Position numbers and translations under genes: made by a program. Source: Sulfuricurvum sp. (GTDB lineage Bacteria; Campylobacterota; Campylobacteria; Campylobacterales; Sulfurimonadaceae). Taken from it: DNA of 64,000 nt. Location of the stretch: positions 434,001 through 498,000 of the forward strand of contig NZ_JAUYFF010000001.1 of NCBI RefSeq assembly GCF_030691015.1, read 5' to 3'. Under the pieces are notes generated by a model. It made no database searches and was not told the DNA's origin. It saw only the letters and a list, made by a program, of their open reading frames with translations. Shown piece by piece: positions 18,061 through 27,138 of this stretch (position 1 is its first letter; every line of letters begins with the position of its first letter).

Positions 18061-18102
18061 TTATATTTCCTTATCTTAGTCGTAAGTAGTATCGAGCCGG
18101 AA

Positions 18103-18288
18103 TTACCAGCTTGACTTTCTAACGCCTGGGATTAACCCTTCGTTTGCCATTTTACGGAAGCAAACGCGACAAATTCCAAAATCACTGATGACAGAGTGTG
18201 GACGACCACAGATCTGACAACGAGTATACGCGCGAACAGCGAACTTTGGAGTTCGTTGTTGCTTAGCGATCATTGACTTTTTAGCCAT
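18103..18288 (-). CDS. rpsN: 30S ribosomal protein S14, zinc-binding type
   Basis: A 61-residue short S14 with a zinc ribbon: CQIC and CRVC flank [12 protein letters not shown]. This C+ form is about 40 residues shorter than the zinc-free E. coli protein. Its start overlaps the rplE stop by one base, so the two are coupled. No zinc-independent paralogue is in the window. Confidence 0.97.
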   Translation of the reverse strand: MAKKSMIAKQQRTPKFAVRAYTRCQICGRPHSVISDFGICRVCFRKMANEGLIPGVRKSSW

Positions 18289-18833
18289 TATTCTCTCCCT
18301 TTAGCAAACGGCATACCGATCATTTCAAGAAGTTTGAATGCATCTTTATCGGCTGTAGCGCTTGTTACCACGGTGATGTTCATCCCGTGGATTTGCATAA
18401 TTGAATCGTAATCAACTTCCGGGAAAATCAACTGCTCGGTCAAACCGAAGTTGTAGTTTCCGCGACCGTCAAAACCGTTACGTGGAATACCACGGAAGTC
18501 TTTAACACGTGGAAGAGATACAGAGATCAATTTATCCATGAAATCGTACATTTGAGCACCGCGTAGTGTAACTTTAACACCGACCGGCATCCCTTCACGT
18601 ACTTTAAAACCAGCTACTGATTTACGAGCAACAACAACTGAAGCACGTTGACCAGCGATGTTGCTGATTGTATCTTGGATACTTTGGATCAATTTGTTGT
18701 CTTTCATGGCAAAACCACAACCGACAGAGATGATCACTTTTTCTAGAGCTGGAACTTGCATTACATTTGCAATTCCAAGAGCGGTTTGGAGCTCAGGTTT
18801 GAGCGCCAAGTATTTATCTTTTAGTCGTGCCAT
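18288..18833 (-). CDS. rplE: 50S ribosomal protein L5
   Basis: A 181-residue L5, which bridges 5S rRNA and the peptidyl-tRNA region. It shows [14 protein letters not shown], then the RNA-binding [23 protein letters not shown] in the middle, and [20 protein letters not shown]. Two bases separate it from rplX. Confidence 0.97.
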   Translation of the reverse strand: MARLKDKYLALKPELQTALGIANVMQVPALEKVIISVGCGFAMKDNKLIQSIQDTISNIAGQRASVVVARKSVAGFKVREGMPVGVKVTLRGAQMYDFMDKLISVSLPRVKDFRGIPRNGFDGRGNYNFGLTEQLIFPEVDYDSIMQIHGMNITVVTSATADKDAFKLLEMIGMPFAKGRE

Positions 18834-18835
18834 GA

Positions 18836-19069
18836 TTACGCCTCAACTTTACGGACATTTGATGCATCAACAGGCATTTCTTTATTCAAGAATCCGCCTT
18901 GTGGATTTTGCTCGCTAGGTTTGATCGCTTTTTTAGCAACGCGAACACCCTTAACGATTACTTTGTTTTTCTTAGGCATAACTTGAAGCAATTCTGCTTT
19001 AGTCCCTTTATCGTCACCGGCGATCACTTCAACAATGTCGCCTTTTTTGAAATTAAATTTTGCCATCAT
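18836..19069 (-). CDS. rplX: 50S ribosomal protein L24
   Basis: A 77-residue L24 with a KOW motif ([20 protein letters not shown]), an assembly initiator of the large subunit. It is shorter than the E. coli form (104), as in related bacteria. Two adjacent ATGs (19069, 19066) are possible starts; the second has better spacing from GAGG. Either choice overlaps the rplN stop by at least one base. Confidence 0.95.
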   Translation of the reverse strand: MMAKFNFKKGDIVEVIAGDDKGTKAELLQVMPKKNKVIVKGVRVAKKAIKPSEQNPQGGFLNKEMPVDASNVRKVEA

Positions 19070-19434
19070 ACAACCTCTGGAGCAAGTGATACGATTTTCA
19101 TGAAACCTGCGTAACGAACTTCACGGCTTACAGGTCCGAAAATACGTGTACCGATCGGCTCACGTTTTTTATCAAGGATTACGGCTGCATTTTCGTCGAA
19201 ACGGATAAGTGAACCGTTTTCACGGTGAACCTCTTTTTTCGTACGTACAACAACTGCAGTAACAACTTGACCTTTTTTTACTTTACCGGTTGGAGCCGCT
19301 TTTTTAACAGAAGCGATGATAACATCACCTACTGTTGCATAACGACGTTTTGAACCGCCAAGAACCTTGATACACATGATCTCTTTAGCCCCTGTGTTAT
19401 CGGCTACTGCTAGACGAGTAAAACTTTGAATCAT
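19066..19434 (-). CDS. rplN: 50S ribosomal protein L14
   Basis: A 122-residue L14, at the subunit interface with L19 and 16S rRNA. Typical sequence includes [38 protein letters not shown], and the tail [21 protein letters not shown]. It overlaps rpsQ by four bases (ATGA). Confidence 0.97.
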   Translation of the reverse strand: MIQSFTRLAVADNTGAKEIMCIKVLGGSKRRYATVGDVIIASVKKAAPTGKVKKGQVVTAVVVRTKKEVHRENGSLIRFDENAAVILDKKREPIGTRIFGPVSREVRYAGFMKIVSLAPEVV

Positions 19435-19682
19435 GCATTCACTCCTTTAACCAGAGTTTTAAGACGGAACGATTTGCTTTTTGAAAGTGGACGACACTCG
19501 ATCGCGATCACTTCATCACCAATGTTAAGTTGGTTGTTCTCATCATGAATCATGTATTTTTTGAAACGTTTTACCGTTTTGTGGTAACGTGGGTGCATTA
19601 CACGGCGCTCAACAACGATAGTTGCTGTTTTTTCGCCGGCTTTTGTAACTACGATACCTTGAATTTCACGTTTATGTGTCAT
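19431..19682 (-). CDS. rpsQ: 30S ribosomal protein S17
   Basis: An 83-residue OB-fold S17 with the start [20 protein letters not shown], the [16 protein letters not shown] loop, and [20 protein letters not shown]. It binds the 5' domain of 16S rRNA early in assembly. It lies 10 bases after rpmC. Confidence 0.97.
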   Translation of the reverse strand: MTHKREIQGIVVTKAGEKTATIVVERRVMHPRYHKTVKRFKKYMIHDENNQLNIGDEVIAIECRPLSKSKSFRLKTLVKGVNA

Positions 19683-19692
19683 AGCTCTGCCC

Positions 19693-19878
19693 TTACTTCA
19701 CTGCGTTCATAGCAGTGTTAATGCGTGCAATGTCTTTTTTCGCCGTGCGAAGTTCGCTCGTGTTAGTCAATTGCATCATTTTTTGCTTAATTTTCAAAGT
19801 GAAAAGCTCAATTTTTTTCTCTTTGAGCATACCTTGAAGTTCAGCAGCTGTTTTGTCGTTCAAATCAGTATATTTCAT
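19693..19878 (-). CDS. rpmC: 50S ribosomal protein L29
   Basis: A 61-residue two-helix protein: [20 protein letters not shown] followed by [19 protein letters not shown]29 sits at the exit-tunnel rim beside L23, near the sites used by trigger factor and SRP. Its start overlaps the rplP end by 14 bases. Confidence 0.95.
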   Translation of the reverse strand: MKYTDLNDKTAAELQGMLKEKKIELFTLKIKQKMMQLTNTSELRTAKKDIARINTAMNAVK

Positions 19879-20290
19879 TGCTCATCTCCGCAGTTACAAT
19901 TTTGGTTTTGAACGGAAGTTTTTGCATCGCAAGCGCTAATGCTTCACGTGCAAGAGTCTCTTCAACACCACCCATTTCAAAAATGATACGGCCTGGTTTG
20001 ATGTTCATTACCCATTGGTCAACAGAACCTTTACCTTTACCCATACGCACTTCAAGTGGTTTGGCAGTCAATGGTTTAGCCGGGAACACACGGATCCAGA
20101 TTTTACCTTGACGTTTGATATGACGGTTTGCTGCAATACGAGCCGCTTCGATTTGACGAGAGTTAATACGTCCCGCTTCCGTTGCTTTGAATCCGATAGA
20201 ACCGAAATCAAGTTTGTTAGCATTTGTGGCGTAACCGCGGTTACGCCCTTTCATCATTTTACGATATTTCGTACGTTTAGGCATCAACAT
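19865..20290 (-). CDS. rplP: 50S ribosomal protein L16
   Basis: A 141-residue L16, near the A-site tRNA. It begins [19 protein letters not shown], has [20 protein letters not shown], and [13 protein letters not shown] with the conserved arginine of the hydroxylated loop. I keep the first methionine because the family normally has two residues before PKRT. Confidence 0.97.
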   Translation of the reverse strand: MLMPKRTKYRKMMKGRNRGYATNANKLDFGSIGFKATEAGRINSRQIEAARIAANRHIKRQGKIWIRVFPAKPLTAKPLEVRMGKGKGSVDQWVMNIKPGRIIFEMGGVEETLAREALALAMQKLPFKTKIVTAEMSNEIY

Positions 20291-20292
20291 GA

Positions 20293-21003
20293 TTAGTTAG
20301 CCTTTCGTCGTGGACGACGTTGTTGATCGTCCCCACGCTCTTCTTTAGATTCTTTAGCTTCTGGTTGAATTCCTTTAGTGAGAACCTCACCTTTGAAAAT
20401 CCAAACTTTGATACCGATTACACCGTAAGTGGTGTGTGCTTCAGCAAAACCGTAATCGATTTTTGCACGAAGCGTATGCAACGGTACGCGACCTTCAAGG
20501 TACCACTCAGTACGAGCGATCTCAGCACCGCCAAGACGACCTGCAACTGAAACTTTAATACCTTTAGCTCCTGCACGTTGTGCATTTTGCATAACTTTTT
20601 TCATCGCGCGGCGGAAAGCAACACGTTTTTCAAGTTGAGTAGCAACGTTCTCTGCAACGAGTTGTGCAGATGCTTGTGCTTTTTTCTCTTCTTTAATGTT
20701 AACTGCTACCGGTTTACCGATAAGGGTTTGAAGAGATTCTTTGATTTTTTCAATGTCAGAACCTTTCTTACCGATGATGATACCAGGACGAGCCGCGATG
20801 ATCGTAACGCGAAGACGTTTCGCAGTACGCTCGATCACGATGTTGCTCACACCAGCATAGTAGAGTTCTTTTTTCAAATAGGTACGGATTTTATGGTCTT
20901 CGCCCAAAGAAACCGCAGCTGTTTTAAAGTTAGGGAACCAACGAGATTCCCAGTTGCGGTTGATACCGAGACGAAGTCCGATAGGATTAACTTTATGACC
21001 CAT
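20293..21003 (-). CDS. rpsC: 30S ribosomal protein S3
   Basis: A 236-residue S3, part of the mRNA entry helicase of the 30S subunit. The start [20 protein letters not shown], the KH domain ([17 protein letters not shown]) and the C-terminal domain ([20 protein letters not shown]) are all present. A charged tail of about 25 residues ([19 protein letters not shown]) is species-variable. It has a 2-base gap from rplV. Confidence 0.97.
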   Translation of the reverse strand: MGHKVNPIGLRLGINRNWESRWFPNFKTAAVSLGEDHKIRTYLKKELYYAGVSNIVIERTAKRLRVTIIAARPGIIIGKKGSDIEKIKESLQTLIGKPVAVNIKEEKKAQASAQLVAENVATQLEKRVAFRRAMKKVMQNAQRAGAKGIKVSVAGRLGGAEIARTEWYLEGRVPLHTLRAKIDYGFAEAHTTYGVIGIKVWIFKGEVLTKGIQPEAKESKEERGDDQQRRPRRKAN

Positions 21004-21005
21004 AA

Positions 21006-21323
21006 TTATTTACCCTCTACTTCTACCAAAATGTGTGCTGTCGGCTTACGGATACCAGAAGCGGTACCACGTGCACGTTGAGTGAAACGTTTAAGTACCG
21101 GACCGTTATCAACGCGGCATGATTTGATAACACAATCTTGCGCATCAATACCGCTGTTAGCTACTGCTGACGCAACCACTTTAGCGATGATTTTTGCAGC
21201 TTTGTTTGGAGTAAACTCCAATGCAGCCATTGCTTGCTCTGCATTCATTCCTTGAACTTCGCGAGCGATCAAACGAGATTTAGTCGGAGATACGCGAACG
21301 AATTTTAATAGTGCTCTTGCCAT
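21006..21323 (-). CDS. rplV: 50S ribosomal protein L22
   Basis: A 105-residue L22 whose beta-hairpin lines the exit tunnel. It shows [20 protein letters not shown], and the hairpin region [20 protein letters not shown]. It is typical in length; changes in this loop affect macrolide binding in other bacteria, and I see nothing unusual in it. Confidence 0.96.
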   Translation of the reverse strand: MARALLKFVRVSPTKSRLIAREVQGMNAEQAMAALEFTPNKAAKIIAKVVASAVANSGIDAQDCVIKSCRVDNGPVLKRFTQRARGTASGIRKPTAHILVEVEGK

Positions 21324-21332
21324 ATCTCTTCC

Positions 21333-21614
21333 TTATTTCCCGATTTTCTTTTGTACAGAACCTTTATGGCCCTTAAACGTACGTGTTGGTGAAAATTCAC
21401 CAAGTTTGTAACCAACGTGGTTTTCCGTTACGAAAACCGGTACAAACTGACGGCCATTGTGGACGGTAAACGTTAAACCGATCATATCTGGCAAGATCAC
21501 ACTACGGCGTGACCAAGTTTTGATAGGCTTGTTGCTTTTCGTCTCTTTGGCAGCAATCACTTTTTTCATTAGGTGTCCGTCAACAAACGGTCCTTTTTTT
21601 ACTGATCTAGCCAT
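21333..21614 (-). CDS. rpsS: 30S ribosomal protein S19
   Basis: A 93-residue S19, in the 30S head near the A-site finger. It has [18 protein letters not shown], then [20 protein letters not shown], and the tail HKLGEF-type segment [17 protein letters not shown]. Standard length and position after rplB. Confidence 0.97.
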   Translation of the reverse strand: MARSVKKGPFVDGHLMKKVIAAKETKSNKPIKTWSRRSVILPDMIGLTFTVHNGRQFVPVFVTENHVGYKLGEFSPTRTFKGHKGSVQKKIGK

Positions 21615-21617
21615 TAT

Positions 21618-22457
21618 CTACCTCTTCGGATTTGATTTACGGCGAGTAATAATAAGTCTATCACTTGCTTTCTTCTTACGTGTTTTAGCACCTTTAGTCG
21701 GTTTACCCCATGGAGTAACCGGGTGACGTCCTGAGTTTGTTTTACCTTCACCACCACCATGCGGGTGATCGATAGGATTCATAGCAGAACCACGTGTTTG
21801 AGGACGGATACCCATATGACGAGTACGACCTGCTTTACCAAGAACGATGTTGATGTACTCTTCGTTACCGACAGTACCGACAGTCGCCATACATTCACCC
21901 AATACATAACGCATTTCACTTGATGGAAGACGAAGAGAAACATATTTCCCCTCACGACCCATGATTTGCGCAGATGTTCCGGCTGAACGGACGATTTGCC
22001 CACCTTTGCCCGGTTTAAGTTCGATGTTATGAATCGTTGTCCCCACAGGGATATTCATCAATTTCATCGCGTTACCCGCTTTAATGTCCAAACCGCTCTC
22101 AGCAGCAGCAACAACATCACCAACTACCAAACCTTTAGGTTGGAGGATGTAACGTTTGTCACCGTCTACATAATTGATAAGAGCGATACGACAGTTACGG
22201 TACGGATCGTATTCGATTGCAGCAACAGTACCCGGAACACCGAATTTGTTACGTTTGAAATCGATAATACGGTAAAGCTTTTTAGCTCCCGCTTCTTTAT
22301 GACGTGATGTGATACGACCGTTGTTGTTACGTCCCGCAGCTGCAGGAATTTTAATCAACAAAGAACGAACAGACGCTTTTGCCGTGATATCCGAGTTGTC
22401 AACGTTGGTATAGAAACGTCGGCTCGGGGTTGTTGGTTTATACGTTTTGATCGCCAT
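21618..22457 (-). CDS. rplB: 50S ribosomal protein L2
   Basis: A 279-residue L2, needed for subunit joining and peptidyl transfer. It starts [15 protein letters not shown] and has [19 protein letters not shown]. The C-terminal signature [15 protein letters not shown] holds the conserved histidine close to the catalytic centre. Its start is one base after the rplW stop. Confidence 0.97.
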   Translation of the reverse strand: MAIKTYKPTTPSRRFYTNVDNSDITAKASVRSLLIKIPAAAGRNNNGRITSRHKEAGAKKLYRIIDFKRNKFGVPGTVAAIEYDPYRNCRIALINYVDGDKRYILQPKGLVVGDVVAAAESGLDIKAGNAMKLMNIPVGTTIHNIELKPGKGGQIVRSAGTSAQIMGREGKYVSLRLPSSEMRYVLGECMATVGTVGNEEYINIVLGKAGRTRHMGIRPQTRGSAMNPIDHPHGGGEGKTNSGRHPVTPWGKPTKGAKTRKKKASDRLIITRRKSNPKR

Positions 22458-22458
22458 A

Positions 22459-22740
22459 TTACACCGCCAAACTATCGATTTGTGCGCCTTCTGGCAATTT
22501 CACATAAAACTTTTTAAAGTCATTTTGTTTGCCAGCAAGACCACGGAAACGTTTAACTTTTCCGCTTTGGTTTAGTGAGTTTACGCGAGCCGGAACGATT
22601 CCGAAATACTCTCTAAACACCTCTTTAAGAGCGTTCTTTGTCATACGTGGAGACGTTTGAACAACGATTACACCCTCTTCTTGAAGACCAAGGGTCTTCT
22701 CTGTATACAGGATTGATTTGATATCAGTAATATCTGCCAT
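22459..22740 (-). CDS. rplW: 50S ribosomal protein L23
   Basis: A 93-residue L23, the docking site for trigger factor and SRP at the tunnel exit. It shows [20 protein letters not shown], then [20 protein letters not shown], and [20 protein letters not shown]. Standard position between rplD and rplB. Confidence 0.95.
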   Translation of the reverse strand: MADITDIKSILYTEKTLGLQEEGVIVVQTSPRMTKNALKEVFREYFGIVPARVNSLNQSGKVKRFRGLAGKQNDFKKFYVKLPEGAQIDSLAV

Positions 22741-22741
22741 C

Positions 22742-23353
22742 TTAGCTCTCTTTAGTCAGATTTTCCCATACCGCTTTTTCGATAACCACCGAACGGTATG
22801 TCGCAGCCAAAAAGGCGTTGAGTTCATTCTCTTCTACAACGTACGTAGAAGCAATGTTACGGAATGCAAGATAGGTATTCTCATCGAGAATCTTTTTCAC
22901 CAACAACGCATCACGAACATTCAATGCATTGAACAACGCCAATGCGTCTTTTGTTTTACCAGTCGGAACTTCAATCGAATCAACGATGAAAAGTTTCCCA
23001 GCTGTTGCCAAAGCATCCAACGCACATTTAAGCGCTAGTTTCTTTTGCTTTTTATTGATCTTCTGATCGTAGTTACGACCTGTGTTTGGACCATGTGCAA
23101 CAGCACCGCCAACGAAGATCGGTGAACGACGTGAACCGGCACGTGCGCCACCTTTACCTTTTTGAGCCCATGGTTTTTTCCCACCACCGCGCATCTCAGA
23201 ACGAGTTTTTGCAGATGCCGTATTAGAACGGATACTCGCTTGGTACGATTTAACGTACAAATAGAGGTTATGGGTATTGATACCGCTGAAGCTCTCAGGC
23301 AATGCCAATTCAGAGGCTTTTTCGAATTTTTCGTTCAGTACAATCGCGCTCAT
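22742..23353 (-). CDS. rplD: 50S ribosomal protein L4
   Basis: A 203-residue L4 with the tunnel-lining extended loop ([20 protein letters not shown]). In E. coli L4 autoregulates the S10 operon through its leader; no leader structure of that kind was evident upstream of rpsJ here. It overlaps rplC by 4 bases. Confidence 0.96.
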   Translation of the reverse strand: MSAIVLNEKFEKASELALPESFSGINTHNLYLYVKSYQASIRSNTASAKTRSEMRGGGKKPWAQKGKGGARAGSRRSPIFVGGAVAHGPNTGRNYDQKINKKQKKLALKCALDALATAGKLFIVDSIEVPTGKTKDALALFNALNVRDALLVKKILDENTYLAFRNIASTYVVEENELNAFLAATYRSVVIEKAVWENLTKES

Positions 23354-23928
23354 TGTTTCACTACCTTTACTCGACCTAATGCACCGTTTGCACCTGGGAC
23401 AGCGCCCACTACAACTAATACACCGTTTTCTGCGTCGTATGACATTACTTCATTTTTTACAGTAACTAATTCGTTACCGTATTGACCTGACATTTTACGT
23501 CCTTTTTGGACTTTACCAGGCCATTCGCGGTTACCGATAGATCCACCAGTACGGTGAAAACGGTGACCGTGTGCGCCAGGTCCGCCGGCAAAATTCCAAC
23601 GTTTCATAACGCCGGTAAAACCGCGACCTTTAGTATTGAATGCACTTTTAACTTTTTTAGCATCCGCTAAAGGTGTCATATCCAAATCACCGGCTTCGGT
23701 GTTAGCAACTTCCAATGTAGCGAATTTGTTGAATTCAGCAGAAAGGTTATATTTCTTTTGCTGACCCTCAATAGGCTTATTGCGTGCTTTTCCTTGGCTA
23801 TATGCTACGAGAGCAGTGCCATCTACTACTTCGCAAACTTTCACTTCTTTTACTTTTAAAAGAGTTACCGCTTTACTTGGTACGCCAATTGTTCGGCTCA
23901 TGCCGATCTTTTCTACAATGTATTCCAC
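23350..23928 (-). CDS. rplC: 50S ribosomal protein L3
   Basis: A 192-residue L3. It starts [20 protein letters not shown]; the first methionine is kept because relatives in this phylum also begin [10 protein letters not shown]. The core loop near the peptidyl centre is [20 protein letters not shown], followed by [20 protein letters not shown]. It lies 10 bases after rpsJ. Confidence 0.96.
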   Translation of the reverse strand: MEYIVEKIGMSRTIGVPSKAVTLLKVKEVKVCEVVDGTALVAYSQGKARNKPIEGQQKKYNLSAEFNKFATLEVANTEAGDLDMTPLADAKKVKSAFNTKGRGFTGVMKRWNFAGGPGAHGHRFHRTGGSIGNREWPGKVQKGRKMSGQYGNELVTVKNEVMSYDAENGVLVVVGAVPGANGALGRVKVVKQ

Positions 23929-23938
23929 ACCCTACTCC

Positions 23939-24250
23939 TTACTTGTCCATAGAGCGAACTTCTACGTCCACTTCCGGAGCCAAGTCAAGCTTCATCAACG
24001 AATCAACTGTATCTGGCGTAGCCGACACGATGTCGATCAAACGTGCGTGCATACGAATCTCAAATTGCTCGCGTGAGTCTTTATTGACGTGCGGAGATTT
24101 AAGAACCGTATATTTACGAATCTTGGTTGGCAAAGGGATTGGGCCGCGGATTTCCGCACCCGTTCGCTTTACAGCTTCAACGATAGAGGCAACTGAACGA
24201 TCAAGTACACGATGATCGTACGCTCTAAGTTTTAAACGAATTTTTTCCAT
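23939..24250 (-). CDS. rpsJ: 30S ribosomal protein S10
   Basis: A 103-residue S10 (also NusE in antitermination). It starts [20 protein letters not shown] and has the loop [20 protein letters not shown], then [18 protein letters not shown]. It is the first gene of the 23-gene minus-strand operon and follows a near-consensus promoter. Confidence 0.97.
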   Translation of the reverse strand: MEKIRLKLRAYDHRVLDRSVASIVEAVKRTGAEIRGPIPLPTKIRKYTVLKSPHVNKDSREQFEIRMHARLIDIVSATPDTVDSLMKLDLAPEVDVEVRSMDK

Positions 24251-24310
24251 AATGTTTTCCTTAGATAAAAGAACTCGTCAGATCTAGTCTGAACTATATA
24301 AGGCGGCGAA

Positions 24311-24339
24311 ATTATACTGACATATCCCCTTCGGGTCAA
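24311..24339 (-). promoter_or_regulatory. Sigma-70 promoter of the S10-spc operon
   Basis: On the minus strand TTGACC (24334-24339), a 17-base spacer, and TATAAT (24311-24316) lie about 60 bases before rpsJ. This is the best sigma-70 promoter in the window, as expected for the ribosomal operon. The 163-base gap 24251-24413 otherwise holds the rpsJ leader with no strong hairpin. Confidence 0.85.
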
Positions 24340-24413
24340 GGATTTTAGGGGTAAAAAATGCTAATAGTATTAAATTTGCTTCCTTTTAATAAGGATGTAC
24401 TATTTTTTAGGGT

Positions 24414-25490
24414 ATGATTTTAGGTATGAATGCTTTATTAGATGAATACTATCGGTACGATTTGCACAATGTTGGATTTATTGAACGCAAGCACTCAATC
24501 GGCGATGAAAATACCCTGATTTACGGAATTACCCAGTCAGGGAAGAGTGCGCTGATTAAAAATTATCTCCTCACCCATAAAAAATCAACCTATCTTTATA
24601 TCGACTGCCGTGACATGCGGATCGACATCACTGAGTTAAACGACACGTTGAGCCAATTTTGCCGTGAACATAAAATATCGATACTTGCACTGGATAACTA
24701 TTATGAAGAGATTACTCTAATAGAAATCGATCAAATCATCCTCTCAAGCGAAACCTCACTGGAACTCCCCTATCATACGATTCATCTTGAACTACTAGAT
24801 TATGAAGAGTTTTTAGCGTTTGAGAGTAAATTTGATAGTACGGCACTGAACCATTTTTTCCAGCTCGGGGGATTCCCCGCAATGCACCGTATCCCCAGCG
24901 AAGATCGGGTTCTTTATCTTCAAAGCACCATGAGCCGTGCATTGGAGCCGATTGAGTTTTCAATCCTCTCCCAAGCCTCGAAAATGGTGACACAAAAAGT
25001 TTCTGCCTTTAATCTGTATGAGCGGCTTAAAGGGGAGAGAAAAATATCCAAAGATAAACTCTACCTCCATCTGCAATCACTGTTTGATCGCGGGTATCTT
25101 AAAAGCTTGAGTAAATTTAACCACCCCAGTGCCGTCAAAAAACTCTATTTGTGCGATATTGCTATCAAGCATGCCCTGACCCTCCAAAAACATTTCGGCC
25201 GTATTTTTGAAAACCTCGTATTTTTGGAACTCGATAAGCACCACATCGAATGTTATTATGATGAGGGGATTGATTTTTATCTCCCTGAACGTGGGCAAAT
25301 TATTATTGCATCTGCGTTTGCGAATGAACATGCTCTCTTTAAGAAGGTAGAAGCGTTAGAGGGATTTATCGTATCCAATCGTGTCCGCGAAGTCATTGCG
25401 GTAACGATGAATTTAGAGAGTACCCTCTCACACCCCATCTCACGAATTGAGATGATTCCGTTTGAAAGATGGGCGTTATCAGATGAATAG
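24414..25490 (+). CDS. Orphan P-loop ATPase with DUF4143-like C-terminal region
   Basis: A 358-residue protein resembling archaeal-type AAA ATPases followed by a DUF4143-like region. The P-loop is GITQSGKSALI (about 39-49), and a Walker B-like ILALDNYYEEI lies near 88. Then come a winged-helix-like stretch (about 195-235, KDKLYLHLQSLFDRGYLKSL) and a nuclease-fold-like tail (FENLVFLEL, then a charged DFYLPERGQIIIAS). Proteins of this build are common and poorly understood. The P-loop deviates from GxxGxGKT. Start choice (24414 or 24426) is uncertain because neither has a well-spaced ribosome site. rnhB follows after 8 bases. Confidence 0.7.
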   Translation: MILGMNALLDEYYRYDLHNVGFIERKHSIGDENTLIYGITQSGKSALIKNYLLTHKKSTYLYIDCRDMRIDITELNDTLSQFCREHKISILALDNYYEEITLIEIDQIILSSETSLELPYHTIHLELLDYEEFLAFESKFDSTALNHFFQLGGFPAMHRIPSEDRVLYLQSTMSRALEPIEFSILSQASKMVTQKVSAFNLYERLKGERKISKDKLYLHLQSLFDRGYLKSLSKFNHPSAVKKLYLCDIAIKHALTLQKHFGRIFENLVFLELDKHHIECYYDEGIDFYLPERGQIIIASAFANEHALFKKVEALEGFIVSNRVREVIAVTMNLESTLSHPISRIEMIPFERWALSDE

Positions 25491-25498
25491 GAGAATAT

Positions 25499-26047
25499 AT
25501 GAAACTCTGCGGAATCGATGAAGCGGGACGGGGACCATTGGCGGGGCCGCTTACTATCGCAGGGGTTATTTTACATGTGCCGATTAGCGGGTTAAATGAC
25601 TCTAAAAAACTGACTGAGAAAAAGCGCGAAGAGCTCTTCGAACTCATTCGTGAGAACTCAACGTATCATATCGCACGATTTAGTGCCGCACAAATCGATG
25701 AACTGGGGCTATCTGCATGTTTGGCGACGGGGTTGCGTGAGATCATGGCTGCCATAGGGGAAGCCGATTATCTCTATGATGGTAATTCTAAATTCGGCGT
25801 GAGCGGTCTGCGAACCATGGTAAAAGCCGACGCGACCATTCCTGAAGTTAGTGCCGCATCGATATTGGCCAAAGTAACGCGAGATCGTGAGATGGTAGAA
25901 CTTTCCCCCCTCTATCCTCAGTACGGCTTTGAAGGGCACAAGGGATATGGAAGTGCCTCCCATATCGAAGCAATCCGCCAATACGGGCATTGCGAGATCC
26001 ACCGTAAAAGTTTTAAACTCAAAACCCTCCAGCCCAGTTTGTTTTAA
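25499..26047 (+). CDS. rnhB: Ribonuclease HII
   Basis: A 182-residue RNase HII that nicks RNA in RNA-DNA hybrids, including single embedded ribonucleotides. The DEAGRG motif (7-12) supplies the catalytic Asp-Glu pair. The other acidic residues lie in YLYDGNSKFG and SILAKVTRDREM, and HKGYGSASH is the family closing motif. GGAGA precedes the start. It is slightly short but complete. Confidence 0.95.
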   Translation: MKLCGIDEAGRGPLAGPLTIAGVILHVPISGLNDSKKLTEKKREELFELIRENSTYHIARFSAAQIDELGLSACLATGLREIMAAIGEADYLYDGNSKFGVSGLRTMVKADATIPEVSAASILAKVTRDREMVELSPLYPQYGFEGHKGYGSASHIEAIRQYGHCEIHRKSFKLKTLQPSLF

Positions 26048-26070
26048 TCTCCTCTTACTCCCTCATAAAC

Positions 26071-26090
26071 GTGTCAAGAAAGTGTCAAGA
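26071..26090. promoter_or_regulatory. Direct repeat, likely response-regulator operator
   Basis: GTGTCAAGA occurs at 26071-26079 and again at 26082-26090, an exact 11-base period on one face of the helix. The inverse TTGACAC follows at 26107-26113. It lies about 70 bases before the cytochrome operon, whose last genes encode an OmpR-type regulator and kinase. Tandem 11-base repeats are the usual binding pattern of such regulators, so autoregulation is inferred. Confidence 0.5.
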
Positions 26091-26156
26091 GAGTCACCGT
26101 GAGCTATTGACACCTTTATCCTAATATTTGAACATCAAAAGTTTAGGAGGCAGGTT

Positions 26157-26564
26157 ATGAAATACCTAGCATTGGCATTACTCTTCTCAACGTCGCTTAT
26201 GGCGGCTTCACCCGAAGTGGTTCAATATATGAAAGAACTGGAATCGGTGGCAAAAACTGAAAACCGCACTTTTAATGGATTTGACGCAGTGAGAGGTAAA
26301 GAGATTTTTACCTCTACCCATACCGGAAAACAAGGCAAACCGATGGCATGTACCAGTTGTCACTCCCTCAATCTCGCTAACCCCGGCAAAAACTCTCTTA
26401 CCGGAAAAGTGATCGATCCCCTCTCCCCTCGTGCGAATCCGCAACGGCTCACCAGCGCAAAAGAGGTCAAAAAGTGGCTGAAACGCAATTTTATGGATGT
26501 CTATGCACGCGAAGGGACGGCTCAAGAAAAAGGGGACGTCCTTACCTATATCATGAAAAATTAA
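26157..26564 (+). CDS. SHP-type monoheme cytochrome c (DUF1924)
   Basis: A 135-residue periplasmic cytochrome. The signal peptide is MKYLALALLFSTSLMA, and one heme site is CTSCH (65-69). The C-terminal NPQRLTSAKEVKKWLKRNF block is typical of DUF1924, the family of Sphaeroides heme protein. SHP binds small ligands such as oxygen or NO at an open heme, and its genes commonly neighbour diheme DHC and a cytochrome b, exactly as seen here. Its ribosome site (AGGAGG) is strong. First gene of a six-gene operon with a two-component system. The sixth heme ligand cannot be confirmed from sequence alone. Confidence 0.85.
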   Translation: MKYLALALLFSTSLMAASPEVVQYMKELESVAKTENRTFNGFDAVRGKEIFTSTHTGKQGKPMACTSCHSLNLANPGKNSLTGKVIDPLSPRANPQRLTSAKEVKKWLKRNFMDVYAREGTAQEKGDVLTYIMKN

Positions 26565-26579
26565 TACAAAGGAAACACA

Positions 26580-27119
26580 ATGAAAACACTGTTAAACCTA
26601 TCAGTAGCAGCACTTATTTTGGCAGGCGGAGTCTATCTGTATGCGGATGATGATCATGAAGAAGGCGAACACCACCGCTCTTCCGTCGTTGCAAAGCCGT
26701 TGAGCAAGCAAGATCAAGTATCCGCAGCACTCTACAAAAAAGAGTGCTCTTCGTGTCATATGGCCTATCAGCCCTCATTGTTGCCAAAACGTTCATGGGA
26801 TAAAACAATGAATACGTTGGATAACCATTTCGGCACTGATGCGACACTCGATCCGTCGGATCATAAAACAATTCAAAATTATTTAGCATCGTATGCATCG
26901 AAAAATGATCGCCTCGTCGATATGAAAGGAGCTGTTGCTCTGCGTATTTCAGAAACACCGTACTTCGTCCGCAAACATCGAGAGGTAACCAAAAAAATGG
27001 TGACTCAACCTCAGGTCAAAAGTTTTGCCAACTGTAACGCATGTCACACCAAAGCCGAAAGCGGAAGCTACCGTGAACGTGAAATCAGTATTCCCAATTA
27101 CGGACGCTGGGAAGATTAA
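26580..27119 (+). CDS. Diheme cytochrome c (DHC family)
   Basis: A 179-residue periplasmic diheme protein. An N-terminal hydrophobic stretch (about 5-22) acts as signal or anchor. A histidine/aspartate-rich segment (DDDHEEGEHH) follows and could bind metal. Heme sites are CSSCH (56-60) and CNACH (152-156), separated by helices with SLLPKRSWDKTM and LDNHFGTDATLDPSDH. The latter pattern is repeated in the C-terminal half of the next gene. DHC passes electrons to SHP in characterised relatives. It lies 15 bases after the SHP gene. Confidence 0.88.
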   Translation: MKTLLNLSVAALILAGGVYLYADDDHEEGEHHRSSVVAKPLSKQDQVSAALYKKECSSCHMAYQPSLLPKRSWDKTMNTLDNHFGTDATLDPSDHKTIQNYLASYASKNDRLVDMKGAVALRISETPYFVRKHREVTKKMVTQPQVKSFANCNACHTKAESGSYREREISIPNYGRWED

Positions 27120-27138
27120 TAGAGTATAGGAGCACATT

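Noticed and set aside
26093-26101. Third copy of the 11-base operator repeat
   Set aside because: The bases at the expected phase read GTCACCGTG and do not match GTGTCAAGA well enough.
26107-26112. TTGACA as -35 of the cytochrome operon promoter
   Set aside because: No -10-like hexamer lies 16-18 bases downstream; the motif is better read as an inverted copy of the operator repeat.
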